Shown here piece after piece: positions 48,051 to 57,419 of a stretch of 64,000 bases of DNA. A program made the position numbers and the translations under genes. Origin of the DNA: Chryseolinea soli (GTDB lineage Bacteria > Bacteroidota > Bacteroidia > Cytophagales > Cyclobacteriaceae); contig NZ_CP032382.1 in the NCBI RefSeq assembly GCF_003589925.1, forward strand, positions 1,736,001 through 1,800,000, read 5' to 3'. The notes beneath the pieces are model-generated. The model ran no database searches, was not told where the DNA came from, and saw only the letters and a program-made list of their open reading frames with translations. Numbering within the stretch: the stretch's first letter is position 1; the number at the start of each line of letters is the position of its first letter.

Positions 48051-51000
48051 ATGTTAACATTCCATTTTCGCCCGGCCGCTCTGCTGGGCATGGTGGCCCT
48101 GGCCGCCTTCAGCTGTCAACAGAAACCCTCGGGCGCTGGCGGCGAACACTCTACGGAAAGCTCCCTGGCCGATCTCAAAGTGCACGATGGCCTGGAAGTG
48201 ACCCTCTTCGCTTCCGAACCCATGTTTTCCAATCCCACGAACATTGCCATCGACGAACGCGGCCGTGTTTGGGTGTGTGAAGCTTATAACTATCGCAGCG
48301 AATACAACATCAAAAACCCCGTAAAGAAGGAAGGCGACCGCATCATGATCCTGGAAGACACCGACGGCGACGGCAAGGCCGACAAAAGCAAGGTGTTCTA
48401 CCAGGGTACCGACGTGAATTCAGCCCTTGGCATTGCCCTGTTGGGAAACAAGGTGATCGTTTCCTGCAGCCCGAATGTATTTGTGTTTACCGACGATAAC
48501 GGCGACGATGTGCCCGATAAAAAAGAGATCTTCTTCAAAGGCATTCAGGGCCTGCAACATGATCACGGCATGCACACTTTTGTGTTCGGGCCCGACGGAC
48601 GTCTGTATTTTAACTTTGGGAATGCCGGTGTGTCGCTGCTCAATCCCGCCGGCGACACCGTCGTAGATGTTCACGGCCACAAAGTGGTCACGAACGGAAA
48701 GCCTTTTCGCGAAGGCATGGTGATGCGCTGCGATGTAGATGGAAGTCACGTGGAAGTCTTGGGAAATAACTTCCGGAACAATTTTGAAGTGAGCATCGAT
48801 CCCTACGGCACGATGTGGCAATCCGACAACGACGACGACGGCAATAAGGGCACGCGCATCAACTACGTGATGGAATATGGCAACTATGGCTACCGCGACG
48901 AGATGACGGGCGCCAGCTGGGGTTCGCGCCGCACCAATATGGAGAAGGAGATTCCCTTCCGCCACTGGCACTTGAACGATCCGGGGGTAGTGCCGAACGT
49001 GTTGCAAACCGGTTCAGGCTCTCCGGCGGGCATCACAGTGTATGAAGGCGATCTGTTGCCCGAAATATTCCGCGGCCAGATGATCCACGCCGAACCTGGG
49101 CACAACGTCGTGCGGTCTTATCCTGTGGAAAATGATGGCGCTGGTTATAAAGCTACGATCGTAAACATCCTGGAAGGCCAGAAAGATCAATGGTTCCGCC
49201 CCAGCGACGTAGCCATCGCACCGGATGGTTCTTTGTTTGTTGCCGACTGGTACGATCCGGGCGTAGGCGGCCACCAGGTAGGTGATCTGGATCGCGGGCG
49301 GATCTACCGTGTGGCACCGACCGGTTCCAAATACACCACGCCAAAAACAGACATCAGCACCATCGACGGTGCGCTGACCGCCCTGCTAAATCCCAACGCC
49401 GCCGTGCGCTATCTGGGATGGAATGCCCTGGCCGCCGCCGGCGACAAAGCGGCGCATGCTTTGGAAAAAATCTGGAAAGGAAATAACGCCCGTCAAAGAG
49501 CCCAGGCCTTGTGGCTTCTCACCCGGCTTCCCAAAAGCGACGACTACCTTGCCCAGGCCTTGGGTGATGCTGATGCAAACATTCGCATCACGGGTATCCG
49601 GGTGGCACGCTTGCTGAAAAAAGATATCCTACCCATAGCCATGAAGTTGCAAAGCGATACATCCCCTCAGGTTCGTCGCGAAGTCGCCTTGGCGATCCGG
49701 GGAAATTCATCTGCCGAAGCCGCAGAGATATGGACAGCGTTGGCGCAGCAATACGATGGCAAAGACCGTTGGTACCTGGAGGCGCTTGGTATCAGTGCAG
49801 AAGGAAACTCGGATGCGTATTTCAGCGCCTGGAAAAAGAAAGTCGGTGCCGATTGGAACACGCCGGTGAACCGCGACATCGTGTGGCGAAGCCGCAGCAA
49901 ATATGCGATGCCTTTGCTGGCGGAGCTCATCAAAACATCGAGCGACCAGGAAATGCTGCGCTACTTCCGTGCGTTCGACTTCCAAACCGACGCATCCAAA
50001 CAGCAGGTGCTCACTCAACTGGTGCAGCAAAGTCAGGGCGACCGGTTGCTCTATGCTTTGAAACACATGGACGCCTCAAAACTAAAAATGACACCCGCCA
50101 TCACAACGGCGCTAAACAAAGTGCTGGAGCAAAAGAAGGGGAAGATCGAATTTGTGGAGCTTGTCACGTTGTTCAAGCTGCAAAATCGCTCGAACGATCT
50201 GCTGCAACTGGCGATTCACTATCCCGACAGTGCAGTCGGAAAAGAATCGGCAAAAGTGCTCTTGAACTGGAACAAGACCGACCTGATGCAAAAGACCATC
50301 AACGGCAGCAACAAAGACAACGCCCAGGCAATGGTGAAAGCCCTGTGGCCGCTGATGTATAATTCGAAAACCATCTCCATCATGGAGTCGATCATGATGG
50401 ACAGCACGAAGGACATCGAACTGCGAAAACTGGCCGTGAAAACCTTTGGCGGTCCGTGGGAAGCCGAAGACCGTTTGCTGGAGTTGGCCAAGGAGAACAA
50501 GATACCCACCGACCTGCAAACGGCGGCCGGCGGTGTATTTCAAACGGCATGGCGTGGCACATTGCGAGAGGAAGCGGCCAAATATCTGAAGCTCCCGGGC
50601 AGCAAAGCCGGTACGGCACTTCCGTCCATAGCGGTCCTCGCAGACAAGCACGGCGACGCTGCCAAGGGACAGCAAGTCTTTAAGACACTTTGCGTCACCT
50701 GTCATAAAGTGAAAGGCGAGGGCGTGAGCTTTGGGCCGGAACTCAGCGAGATCGGCGACAAGCTCCCCAAGGAAGCGCTCTACACATCCATTCTCTTTCC
50801 CGACCAGGGCATCAGCTTTGGCTTTGAGGGCTACCGGTTTAAGCTCAACGACGGTTCTTCTGCTTTCGGGCGTATCGTTTCTGAAACAGAGGACAAGGTA
50901 GAGGTGCAATACATGAGCAACCAGCAAACGGTGGCCAAGGAAAACATCGCGTCGCGCACCAAGCTGGAAACGTCGCTGATGCCTTCCAACCTGCAATCGT

Positions 51001-51080
51001 CCATGACGGAAGAGGAATTGGTTGATCTTGTTGAATACCTCAGCACGTTGAAGAAAGACGAGCGCGTCAGTAAGAACTAG
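48051..51080 (+). CDS. PVC-type haem-binding lipoprotein with dehydrogenase-like propeller and HEAT repeats
   Basis: 1009 residues. A lipoprotein signal ends at Cys22 (AAFSC). Residues 50-450 form a beta-propeller of the 'membrane-bound dehydrogenase' type (VTLFASEPMFSNPTNIAIDE, LQHDHGMHTFVFGPDGRLYF, VADWYDPGVGGHQVGD). Residues 470-850 are HEAT-like repeats. The C-terminal domain is a c-type cytochrome with a single CVTCHK motif and a late GSSAFGRIV region as in the Pirellula/Verrucomicrobium haem-binding family. It probably oxidises a sugar or alcohol at the cell surface. The ATG at 48051 is chosen because the signal follows directly. Confidence 0.92.
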   Translation: MLTFHFRPAALLGMVALAAFSCQQKPSGAGGEHSTESSLADLKVHDGLEVTLFASEPMFSNPTNIAIDERGRVWVCEAYNYRSEYNIKNPVKKEGDRIMILEDTDGDGKADKSKVFYQGTDVNSALGIALLGNKVIVSCSPNVFVFTDDNGDDVPDKKEIFFKGIQGLQHDHGMHTFVFGPDGRLYFNFGNAGVSLLNPAGDTVVDVHGHKVVTNGKPFREGMVMRCDVDGSHVEVLGNNFRNNFEVSIDPYGTMWQSDNDDDGNKGTRINYVMEYGNYGYRDEMTGASWGSRRTNMEKEIPFRHWHLNDPGVVPNVLQTGSGSPAGITVYEGDLLPEIFRGQMIHAEPGHNVVRSYPVENDGAGYKATIVNILEGQKDQWFRPSDVAIAPDGSLFVADWYDPGVGGHQVGDLDRGRIYRVAPTGSKYTTPKTDISTIDGALTALLNPNAAVRYLGWNALAAAGDKAAHALEKIWKGNNARQRAQALWLLTRLPKSDDYLAQALGDADANIRITGIRVARLLKKDILPIAMKLQSDTSPQVRREVALAIRGNSSAEAAEIWTALAQQYDGKDRWYLEALGISAEGNSDAYFSAWKKKVGADWNTPVNRDIVWRSRSKYAMPLLAELIKTSSDQEMLRYFRAFDFQTDASKQQVLTQLVQQSQGDRLLYALKHMDASKLKMTPAITTALNKVLEQKKGKIEFVELVTLFKLQNRSNDLLQLAIHYPDSAVGKESAKVLLNWNKTDLMQKTINGSNKDNAQAMVKALWPLMYNSKTISIMESIMMDSTKDIELRKLAVKTFGGPWEAEDRLLELAKENKIPTDLQTAAGGVFQTAWRGTLREEAAKYLKLPGSKAGTALPSIAVLADKHGDAAKGQQVFKTLCVTCHKVKGEGVSFGPELSEIGDKLPKEALYTSILFPDQGISFGFEGYRFKLNDGSSAFGRIVSETEDKVEVQYMSNQQTVAKENIASRTKLETSLMPSNLQSSMTEEELVDLVEYLSTLKKDERVSKN

Positions 51081-51098
51081 GACCATCTTGTCAGACAC

Positions 51099-51137
51099 AA
51101 AAAAAGAGGCTATCCCCTTAGGACAGCCTCTTTTTTA
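51099..51137. terminator. Bidirectional terminator
   Basis: Stem GAGGCT/AGCCTC extended by seven A on one side and seven T on the other, plus an inner TCC/GGA around a mismatch. It lies between convergent genes. Confidence 0.88.
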
Positions 51138-51152
51138 TTCGCGTTGCGCGAT

Positions 51153-54100
51153 TTAATTTTTCTTCTTCTTCAAGAAATTCTGGATCTTTTGTTTGGCTTC
51201 GTCCTCCACTTTTTTCTGAACGTCTTCGGTGGTAACGGGTTTTGCCTTGGCGGTATCGGCAGCAGCAGTTTTGGTGGTATCCTTTTTCTTGGTACCTAAA
51301 ATGTCGCCGACAATTTTCTCAGCATCGGTTCCTTTCACGGCTTTCTCCAAGGCTTTTGTTCCTTCTTCCTTGGCCACGTTGGTCACCGCTTCCTTCACTT
51401 GTGCTTTTTGTTCCTCCGACACCAGCGACGCTTTGGGGCTGTTGTAGTTTCCACCCAAAGCGATTGTCACTGGAACGTTGCCGTTGGGATCGGTCTTGGC
51501 TCCGCCCGAGGTGTTTTTAGCAATGAAGGCATTGTACTCTGCGCCCAGTTTCCCAGCGGGCACGTCCATCTTCAGGAGGTAGGCAAGCGAACCGTCGAGG
51601 CCCGTGCTGCCGGCGACGTTGGTCTTATAGTTTCCAAACTTCACGTCGAAGGGCTTTACATTCAAGCGGCCGTCTTTGATGCTGGTGGACATCAACACAT
51701 CCTTCAGCGTCACCTCGTCTGAGTTTTCCAGTTTGGTGAGCGAGGTAATGCCGGAGATCAGTTTGGATTGCGTCAGGGCTGCCTGGGCGATCTTGATGAG
51801 ACCGTCGCCGCTCACCGTCGCCATATTCGGCATCATGGTGGGCAACAGTTCGCCGCTGAGCTTGAAGTCGGTAGAGAATTTGCCATTGATCAAACCGGCA
51901 ATGGGTGCATAGCTTTGCACGATCGATGACTTGTTGGCGGCTTCCTTCATCGACACGCCATCGATCTTCAGACCGAGATCGTATTTGGGGTGTTTGATGT
52001 CTTTCGTATTGTAGGTTCCGTTCACCACAAAGCCTCCACCCAGCATGTTGAATTTCAATCCGCTGAGGTTGGCCACACCGTCCTTCACGATCACATCGCC
52101 CGAGGCGTTGGTCATGTTGTAGTCCATGAATACCACTTTCTGAATATTCGACTTCAATACAAAGTCGATATTGTCTGGTACCGGAAGCACGCCAAGACTA
52201 GCAGTGTCGGTGGTGGTGGTCGTCTCGGTGTCGGTCATGAATTCGTTCAGGTCGAGCAGGCCGGAGCTGAAGTTCACATTTCCCTTGATGGTTTCATTCT
52301 TCCCAAACACATAGCCGAGGTAATTCAGCACAGAGCCGTTCACACTGATGTCGCTACGTCCGATTTTGCCTTCCAGCTTTTGCAGGTCGATCTTCTTGGG
52401 GTCGAAGACCATGGTGGCCTGTGAAAGTGTTACGGCATAGGGCAGGTCCTTTGACGTGTACTTGAAATCGGTCAGCGACGCTGTTCCGCTGGTGGGCAGG
52501 CGATCGTATTTTTCGGCCTGCAGGTCGGAGTATTTTCCTTTGGTTTCCAGATCGGCTTTCACTTTTCCGGCCAGGTTCATGCCTTCAACGGGGAAGATCT
52601 TCGTGATCTTTTCGATATCAATGCCACCCTTCGCTTTCAAATCCCAGGTGTAGTCGTCAAGATTTTGCAAGGCCAGGTTGGCGTTGAAACGTTCGCCGTC
52701 CATGAGCATGGAAAGGTCTTTCACGGTGATGAACGTCTCGGCCATTTTTCCGGAGGCATTCTTTATCGTGGAATTAAATTTCAGGTCTTCAATGGGAATG
52801 GGAAACTGCGAAGATTTCACATAGCCATTGGCCAGCGACATGGAAGCGTCGATGGCCGGGATGATTTTCTTCAGGCTGTCGTAAACGCCTTTTGCGCTGA
52901 GGTTAAGGGCATAGTTGCCTTTCATCTCCAATCCTTCCATGGGGAACATCTTGCTCAACTCGGCCAGGTTTAGCTTAGCCATCACGTTGGCGTCGAGGTT
53001 GGTGGGATACATTTTGGTGATGAGCGCTTTAGCATCTACGGGGTTGGTGCCGAAATCGAGGTGAAGTTTTTTCAGGTCGATCACGGTGTTGTCGATCACG
53101 CCGTCTTTGTTATCCACCAACAGGTCGACGTTGATGTTGTTAATGGCCGTGGGCAGCTCGGGATATTTGAACATGGCGTCCTTCACCAACAGGTTCACGT
53201 TGAAGGCAGGCATTTGTTTTTCGCTGTAGGTACCTTTCACAAAACCATTAAAGGCTAGCTCGCCCTTGGTCTCGATGTTGTTGAAGCTTTTGGTGTAAAT
53301 GCCCGGCACGAGCGAGAGCAGGCTCTTGAATGAATTCTCGGGGCTCTTGAACGAGATGTCCATGCCAAAGTCTTTTTCATTCATCTTGAACCAACCGTCG
53401 AAGCTCATGGCAAAGTCATTGACCTTGGCTGAGTTTTCTTTGAAGGTGTATTTGGTATACTGTTCCGCAATGGAGATAACCGCATCGATCTCGACGTGTT
53501 TGTTCGTCAGGTAATCCGTGCCGCCATAGCCTACCGTGACAGAGTCCGCTACGGTTTTTGTTTGCAGATCAAAAACATCTTGGGTGAAGTCGCCGCTGCC
53601 GGAGTGGTTCAAGCCCTTCAATTCCATTTTAAAAGGGAGCGACTTATCGTCATACACCAACTCGCCGTCCTGGATTTCCCAGTGGTCGATGCCGAATGAA
53701 AATTCGCTTGAACCTTCTTCTGTGGTCGTGGTATCGGACGAAGGGATGGCAATGTCGTAGTTGGCGCGGCCATCTTCCATCACGAGGACGGTGATCCTGG
53801 GACGCACCAGGGTGATCCCTTTCAGCCGCAGCTGGCTTCCAAAAAGAATTTCTTTCAGGTTCACCTCCACTTCAAATTTCTCGGTGGCAAAAAGCATTTC
53901 GCCTTCAAACGGTGCGCGATTGATCACGCCCAAATCGCTCATCTCCGCGGTGATGTTGGGGAAATTCCGGAAAAGTGTCAGATTAAATTTATCGACGTCA
54001 AACATCACATCGGCGTTCACCGACTTGGCCAGTTCCTTCTTTATGGCGGCCTGGATGTCATCTTTAAATACAATAGGAATGATAAAGGCAGCAGCCAGGA

Positions 54101-54155
54101 TCAACACAACCAATCCACCGATGACAATAAAGGTCCATTTAAGCGCTTTTTTCAT
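51153..54155 (-). CDS. AsmA-family envelope protein
   Basis: 1000 residues. One N-terminal membrane helix (7-30: FIVIGGLVVLILAAAFIIPI), then a long periplasmic beta-rich region typical of AsmA/TamB-related lipid-transfer bridges (EVEVNLKEILFGSQLRLKGI, then SFGIDHWEIQDGELVYDD) and an AsmA-like C-terminal region near 750-900. The C-terminal 60 residues are Lys/Ala/Thr-rich. Such proteins span the periplasm between membranes; specific cargo is not predicted. It is alone on its strand. Confidence 0.88.
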   Translation of the reverse strand: MKKALKWTFIVIGGLVVLILAAAFIIPIVFKDDIQAAIKKELAKSVNADVMFDVDKFNLTLFRNFPNITAEMSDLGVINRAPFEGEMLFATEKFEVEVNLKEILFGSQLRLKGITLVRPRITVLVMEDGRANYDIAIPSSDTTTTEEGSSEFSFGIDHWEIQDGELVYDDKSLPFKMELKGLNHSGSGDFTQDVFDLQTKTVADSVTVGYGGTDYLTNKHVEIDAVISIAEQYTKYTFKENSAKVNDFAMSFDGWFKMNEKDFGMDISFKSPENSFKSLLSLVPGIYTKSFNNIETKGELAFNGFVKGTYSEKQMPAFNVNLLVKDAMFKYPELPTAINNINVDLLVDNKDGVIDNTVIDLKKLHLDFGTNPVDAKALITKMYPTNLDANVMAKLNLAELSKMFPMEGLEMKGNYALNLSAKGVYDSLKKIIPAIDASMSLANGYVKSSQFPIPIEDLKFNSTIKNASGKMAETFITVKDLSMLMDGERFNANLALQNLDDYTWDLKAKGGIDIEKITKIFPVEGMNLAGKVKADLETKGKYSDLQAEKYDRLPTSGTASLTDFKYTSKDLPYAVTLSQATMVFDPKKIDLQKLEGKIGRSDISVNGSVLNYLGYVFGKNETIKGNVNFSSGLLDLNEFMTDTETTTTTDTASLGVLPVPDNIDFVLKSNIQKVVFMDYNMTNASGDVIVKDGVANLSGLKFNMLGGGFVVNGTYNTKDIKHPKYDLGLKIDGVSMKEAANKSSIVQSYAPIAGLINGKFSTDFKLSGELLPTMMPNMATVSGDGLIKIAQAALTQSKLISGITSLTKLENSDEVTLKDVLMSTSIKDGRLNVKPFDVKFGNYKTNVAGSTGLDGSLAYLLKMDVPAGKLGAEYNAFIAKNTSGGAKTDPNGNVPVTIALGGNYNSPKASLVSEEQKAQVKEAVTNVAKEEGTKALEKAVKGTDAEKIVGDILGTKKKDTTKTAAADTAKAKPVTTEDVQKKVEDEAKQKIQNFLKKKKN

Positions 54156-54306
54156 ATATGAGATATTGTTTTTGAATAACGATTCAGGGGTTAAAGTTAC
54201 TAAAGAGAAGATTAAATCTGCCTAACGGAACGGCATGTTAAAATCGTGTGCCGGTCGTTCAAAGAATTTTCTTATTCTGTTACAGGCCGTTAGGAGCCTT
54301 CGTCGC

Positions 54307-55740
54307 TTAAAAAAGCTTGAGGAACCAATCCATCAGTTTGCGCACACCGGCCGTGTAGGGCGGGTAAAACACGTTGGCCGTGGTGAACCCACGGCGTTGT
54401 TTCAGCACGGCCTTCTCGTTCGAAAAGGCCAGGAAACCCGCATAGCCATGCGATTTGCCGATGCCGCTGTTATTCACACCACCAAACGGCAAGTCGGGGT
54501 GCATAAAATGAACCCCGCAATCGTTCACACAGGCGCCGCCCGATGACGTTTCTTCCAACACGCGCGTCTCTGTTATTTTATCGTTAACAAACACATACAG
54601 TGCCAAAGGTTTCTGTTTCCCGTTCACGATCGCCAGGGCTTCGTCGATCGTGTCATATGCCAGCACGGGCAGAACCGGGCCAAAGATCTCTTCCTCCATC
54701 ACCCTTGCCTGCAGGGGCACGCCGGTAAGGATCAGCGGGTGAATGAAACGCGACGCCGCATCCATCTTTCCGCCGAACTCTATTTTCGCGCCTTGTTGCA
54801 GTGCATTTTCCACCAGCGCATGGAGGCGTTCAAAATGTTTTTGATTGACGATGCGGCAGTAATGCGCAGAGTTTTCGAACGGCTCGCCTTTCTCGGTGAA
54901 AAGCAATTGAGTTTGTTCCATCAATGCCCTCGTAAAATCGGCCGCTTTTGTTTTGTCTACCAGCACATAGTCGGGGGCGAGACAGGTTTGCCCGTTGTTC
55001 AGGAACTTGGTGAAGGCAACGCGTTTGGCAGCGTCTTTCACATGGGCCGACGCGGTCACGATCGCCGGCGATTTCCCCCCCAACTCCAGGGTCACCGATG
55101 CCAGGTTTTCGGCCGCCGCCTTCATCACCAACTTACCAATGGCCGGGCTGCCTGTGAAAAAAATATGATCAAACGGAAGCTGCAAAAGCGCCTGCGAAAC
55201 TTCCGGCCCTCCTTCCCACACGGAGACCACGGCACCCTCAAAGATCTCCTCCACCATCTTGTGGATCAGCACAGACACGTGCGGCGTAAGTTCCGAGGGC
55301 TTTATGATCACGGCGTTGCCCGCCGCCAGCGACGACACCAACGGACCCACACAAAGGCTGAACGGATAATTCCAAGGCGACAGGATCAGGCACACGCCGC
55401 GCGGCTCATATTGGATAAAAGAGCGCGTGCCCAATAGTGTTAGCGGCGCATCAATTTTTGTTGGCAGCGTCCACTCCTCCAGGTTGTCCAGGGCGTGCTT
55501 CAATTCTGCCAGCACGTGGTAGATCTCGATCGCATCCACCTCCGTGGGATTCTTTCGGAAATCGGCATACATGGCTTCCTGGATGTCGCGGCGGTGATCG
55601 TGTATCCAGGCCCGGAGTTTTTCCAGGCGGGCCCTCCGGTTTTGGATGGGCTCTTTGCGCAGGCTTTTGACGGCCGCCTGGTGGCGCGAAAAGTCGTCTG
55701 CAGGGGAAATTACTGCCGGGGTGGAGGCTATGGCTTGCAT
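54307..55740 (-). CDS. Aldehyde dehydrogenase (class 3-like)
   Basis: 477 residues, NAD(P)-dependent. Motifs: LILSPWNYPFSLCVGPLVSS, FFTGSPAIGKLVM, VTLELGGKSP (catalytic Glu), NNGQTCLAPDYVLV (catalytic Cys), EEIFGPVLPV and PFGGVNNSGIGKSHGYAGF. The short length and the end of the protein fit the ALDH3 (fatty aldehyde) group. It is probably cytoplasmic or membrane-attached through its hydrophobic C-terminus (KLMDWFLKLF). No operon partner. Confidence 0.93.
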   Translation of the reverse strand: MQAIASTPAVISPADDFSRHQAAVKSLRKEPIQNRRARLEKLRAWIHDHRRDIQEAMYADFRKNPTEVDAIEIYHVLAELKHALDNLEEWTLPTKIDAPLTLLGTRSFIQYEPRGVCLILSPWNYPFSLCVGPLVSSLAAGNAVIIKPSELTPHVSVLIHKMVEEIFEGAVVSVWEGGPEVSQALLQLPFDHIFFTGSPAIGKLVMKAAAENLASVTLELGGKSPAIVTASAHVKDAAKRVAFTKFLNNGQTCLAPDYVLVDKTKAADFTRALMEQTQLLFTEKGEPFENSAHYCRIVNQKHFERLHALVENALQQGAKIEFGGKMDAASRFIHPLILTGVPLQARVMEEEIFGPVLPVLAYDTIDEALAIVNGKQKPLALYVFVNDKITETRVLEETSSGGACVNDCGVHFMHPDLPFGGVNNSGIGKSHGYAGFLAFSNEKAVLKQRRGFTTANVFYPPYTAGVRKLMDWFLKLF

Positions 55741-55858
55741 CCCTCAAAATAGCCAAAAAACCACCACTTCGCCTCATACATTACGCCCAGGTTATTTAAC
55801 ATGGATATTTGTTAAGTATATATTATATTTAATAATAGAAATTTAACATTAACGTAAC

Positions 55859-56683
55859 ATGAGGAGTTGGGTGGTTATTTTTCTGATCCCCTTTATGGCT
55901 TTTGGCCAGGGAGAAGAAATTGGACAGACGTCCCGCCTCACCTATTATTTCTCCCTCTACAGCCAGGCCGACGGCCCCACCACGGTCGATGTGGACGCGA
56001 TAGTCGATTTTACCAACAAGCTTGAGCAAAAACGTACATCGTTCCGCAAGGAAAAAGACTTCCTGGAATATCTCTTTGTCAAGACGCATCGCCAGTTCCT
56101 GAAGACCTATGTGGAACAATCTTCTTTCCGCGACCTGACGGAAAATAAGAAGTACAATTGCCTCTCGGGAACGGCGTTGTATGCTTTGCTGCTCGACCAC
56201 TTCCATATTCCCTACCGGGTCATGGAGACCAACTATCACATCTTTGTATTGGCTACAACTGCCGAAGGCACAGTGTTATTGGAAGCGACAGACCCGCTGC
56301 ACGGTTTTGTGGACAAGGACAAAGTTGTCGAGGCGAGGATCGAGCAATACAAACAAAACGCACTACGCAGTGGCGCTCCATCCAAGACCTACTATAAATA
56401 CGAAGCCAATCTTTACAATGAAGTGAACCTGGATCAGCTGTTGGGATTGTTGCATTATAATTTATCCGTCGTGGCCTTCAACGCGCGCGAATTTCCCGTG
56501 GCCGTTCAGCACTTGGGCAAGGCGTTGGATCTCTATACATCGCCACGCATAGAAGAGTTTTCACGCATCCTGATCCTCTCCGTGGTGGGAAGCGACCTGG
56601 ATGTGTCGGTAAAAGAAAAATATCTGCGCAGCATTCAATCGCTCCGCAAGAAGCAGCTTGCCATGACGGCCAGCGTCCAATAA
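55859..56683 (+). CDS. Secreted transglutaminase-like protein
   Basis: 274 residues with a signal peptide (RSWVVIFLIPFMAFG). The catalytic-triad arrangement of the transglutaminase/SirB1-like fold is visible: C101 (NCLSGTALYALLLD), H127 (NYHIFVLA) and D145 (ATDPLHGF). The C-terminal part is helical and resembles tetratricopeptide packing (FNAREFPVAVQHLGKALDLY). The substrate is unknown. Upstream is a short very AT-rich stretch with no convincing promoter. Confidence 0.75.
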   Translation: MRSWVVIFLIPFMAFGQGEEIGQTSRLTYYFSLYSQADGPTTVDVDAIVDFTNKLEQKRTSFRKEKDFLEYLFVKTHRQFLKTYVEQSSFRDLTENKKYNCLSGTALYALLLDHFHIPYRVMETNYHIFVLATTAEGTVLLEATDPLHGFVDKDKVVEARIEQYKQNALRSGAPSKTYYKYEANLYNEVNLDQLLGLLHYNLSVVAFNAREFPVAVQHLGKALDLYTSPRIEEFSRILILSVVGSDLDVSVKEKYLRSIQSLRKKQLAMTASVQ

Positions 56684-56696
56684 AAAAATCCGTTTC

Positions 56697-57401
56697 TTAG
56701 TTCTCGAGAATGCGCAGCTCCACGCGACGATTCAGGCGGTGCGCTTCCGGTGTGTTATCCCGCGACAGCGGCTGGCTACCACCGAAGGCTTTCGTTTTGA
56801 TACGGCCCTTGGCGATATCTTTCTCTACCAGGTATTTCTTCACCGCGTCCACGCGCATCTGCGACAGCTTCAGGTTTTCTTTCGGGTCGCCCTGGAAGTC
56901 GGTGTGACCTTCCAATTGAATCACCATCTTTTTGTTTTGCTGCATCATGTTCAGCACGGCCTCCAATTCGGAATGCGAGTCGGGGCTGAGCCGGGCCTTG
57001 CCTACCTGGAAGATCAGGTTGTCGAGGCGGATCACCTTTCCCACTTCCGTTGACGGTGCCGAACTGCCCGTGGTGAGTTCGATGTCTTTGATCACGTTCT
57101 TTCCGTCTTTCGCTTCGGCGGGATCGAGCATGTATTTGGCCACCGAGTAGCCCGGGGCCTCCACGATGATCGAATATTTTTCGTTGCCGAACATCGGAAA
57201 GGAATACGCATTGTTATTGAGCACCCCAACCTTGTTGCCATAGGGCAAGCTTTGGTAGGTGATGCGGGCCGTCACCGGTTCTTTGGTGCTGGCGCTGAGG
57301 ATTTTTCCTTGGGCTACAATCAGACTGTCTTCCGTTTGGCAAAGGGAACTCGTGGTGATGAAGAAAAGCGGGAATACCAGCTTAAAAAATTTTCTTCCCA
57401 T
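56697..57401 (-). CDS. OmpA-family outer-membrane protein (short)
   Basis: 234 residues with a signal peptide (LVFPLFFITTSSLC). Residues 30-110 are a CarboxypepD-like beta domain (QGKILSASTKEPVTARITYQ) and 120-234 the OmpA peptidoglycan-binding domain (IQLEGHTDFQGDPKENLKLS, then MRVDAVKKYLVEKDI). It lies 18 bp after the larger OmpA gene on the same strand and looks like a duplicate of that protein's C-terminal half. Confidence 0.92.
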   Translation of the reverse strand: MGRKFFKLVFPLFFITTSSLCQTEDSLIVAQGKILSASTKEPVTARITYQSLPYGNKVGVLNNNAYSFPMFGNEKYSIIVEAPGYSVAKYMLDPAEAKDGKNVIKDIELTTGSSAPSTEVGKVIRLDNLIFQVGKARLSPDSHSELEAVLNMMQQNKKMVIQLEGHTDFQGDPKENLKLSQMRVDAVKKYLVEKDIAKGRIKTKAFGGSQPLSRDNTPEAHRLNRRVELRILEN

Positions 57402-57419
57402 ATAGGTTTATGTTTAAGA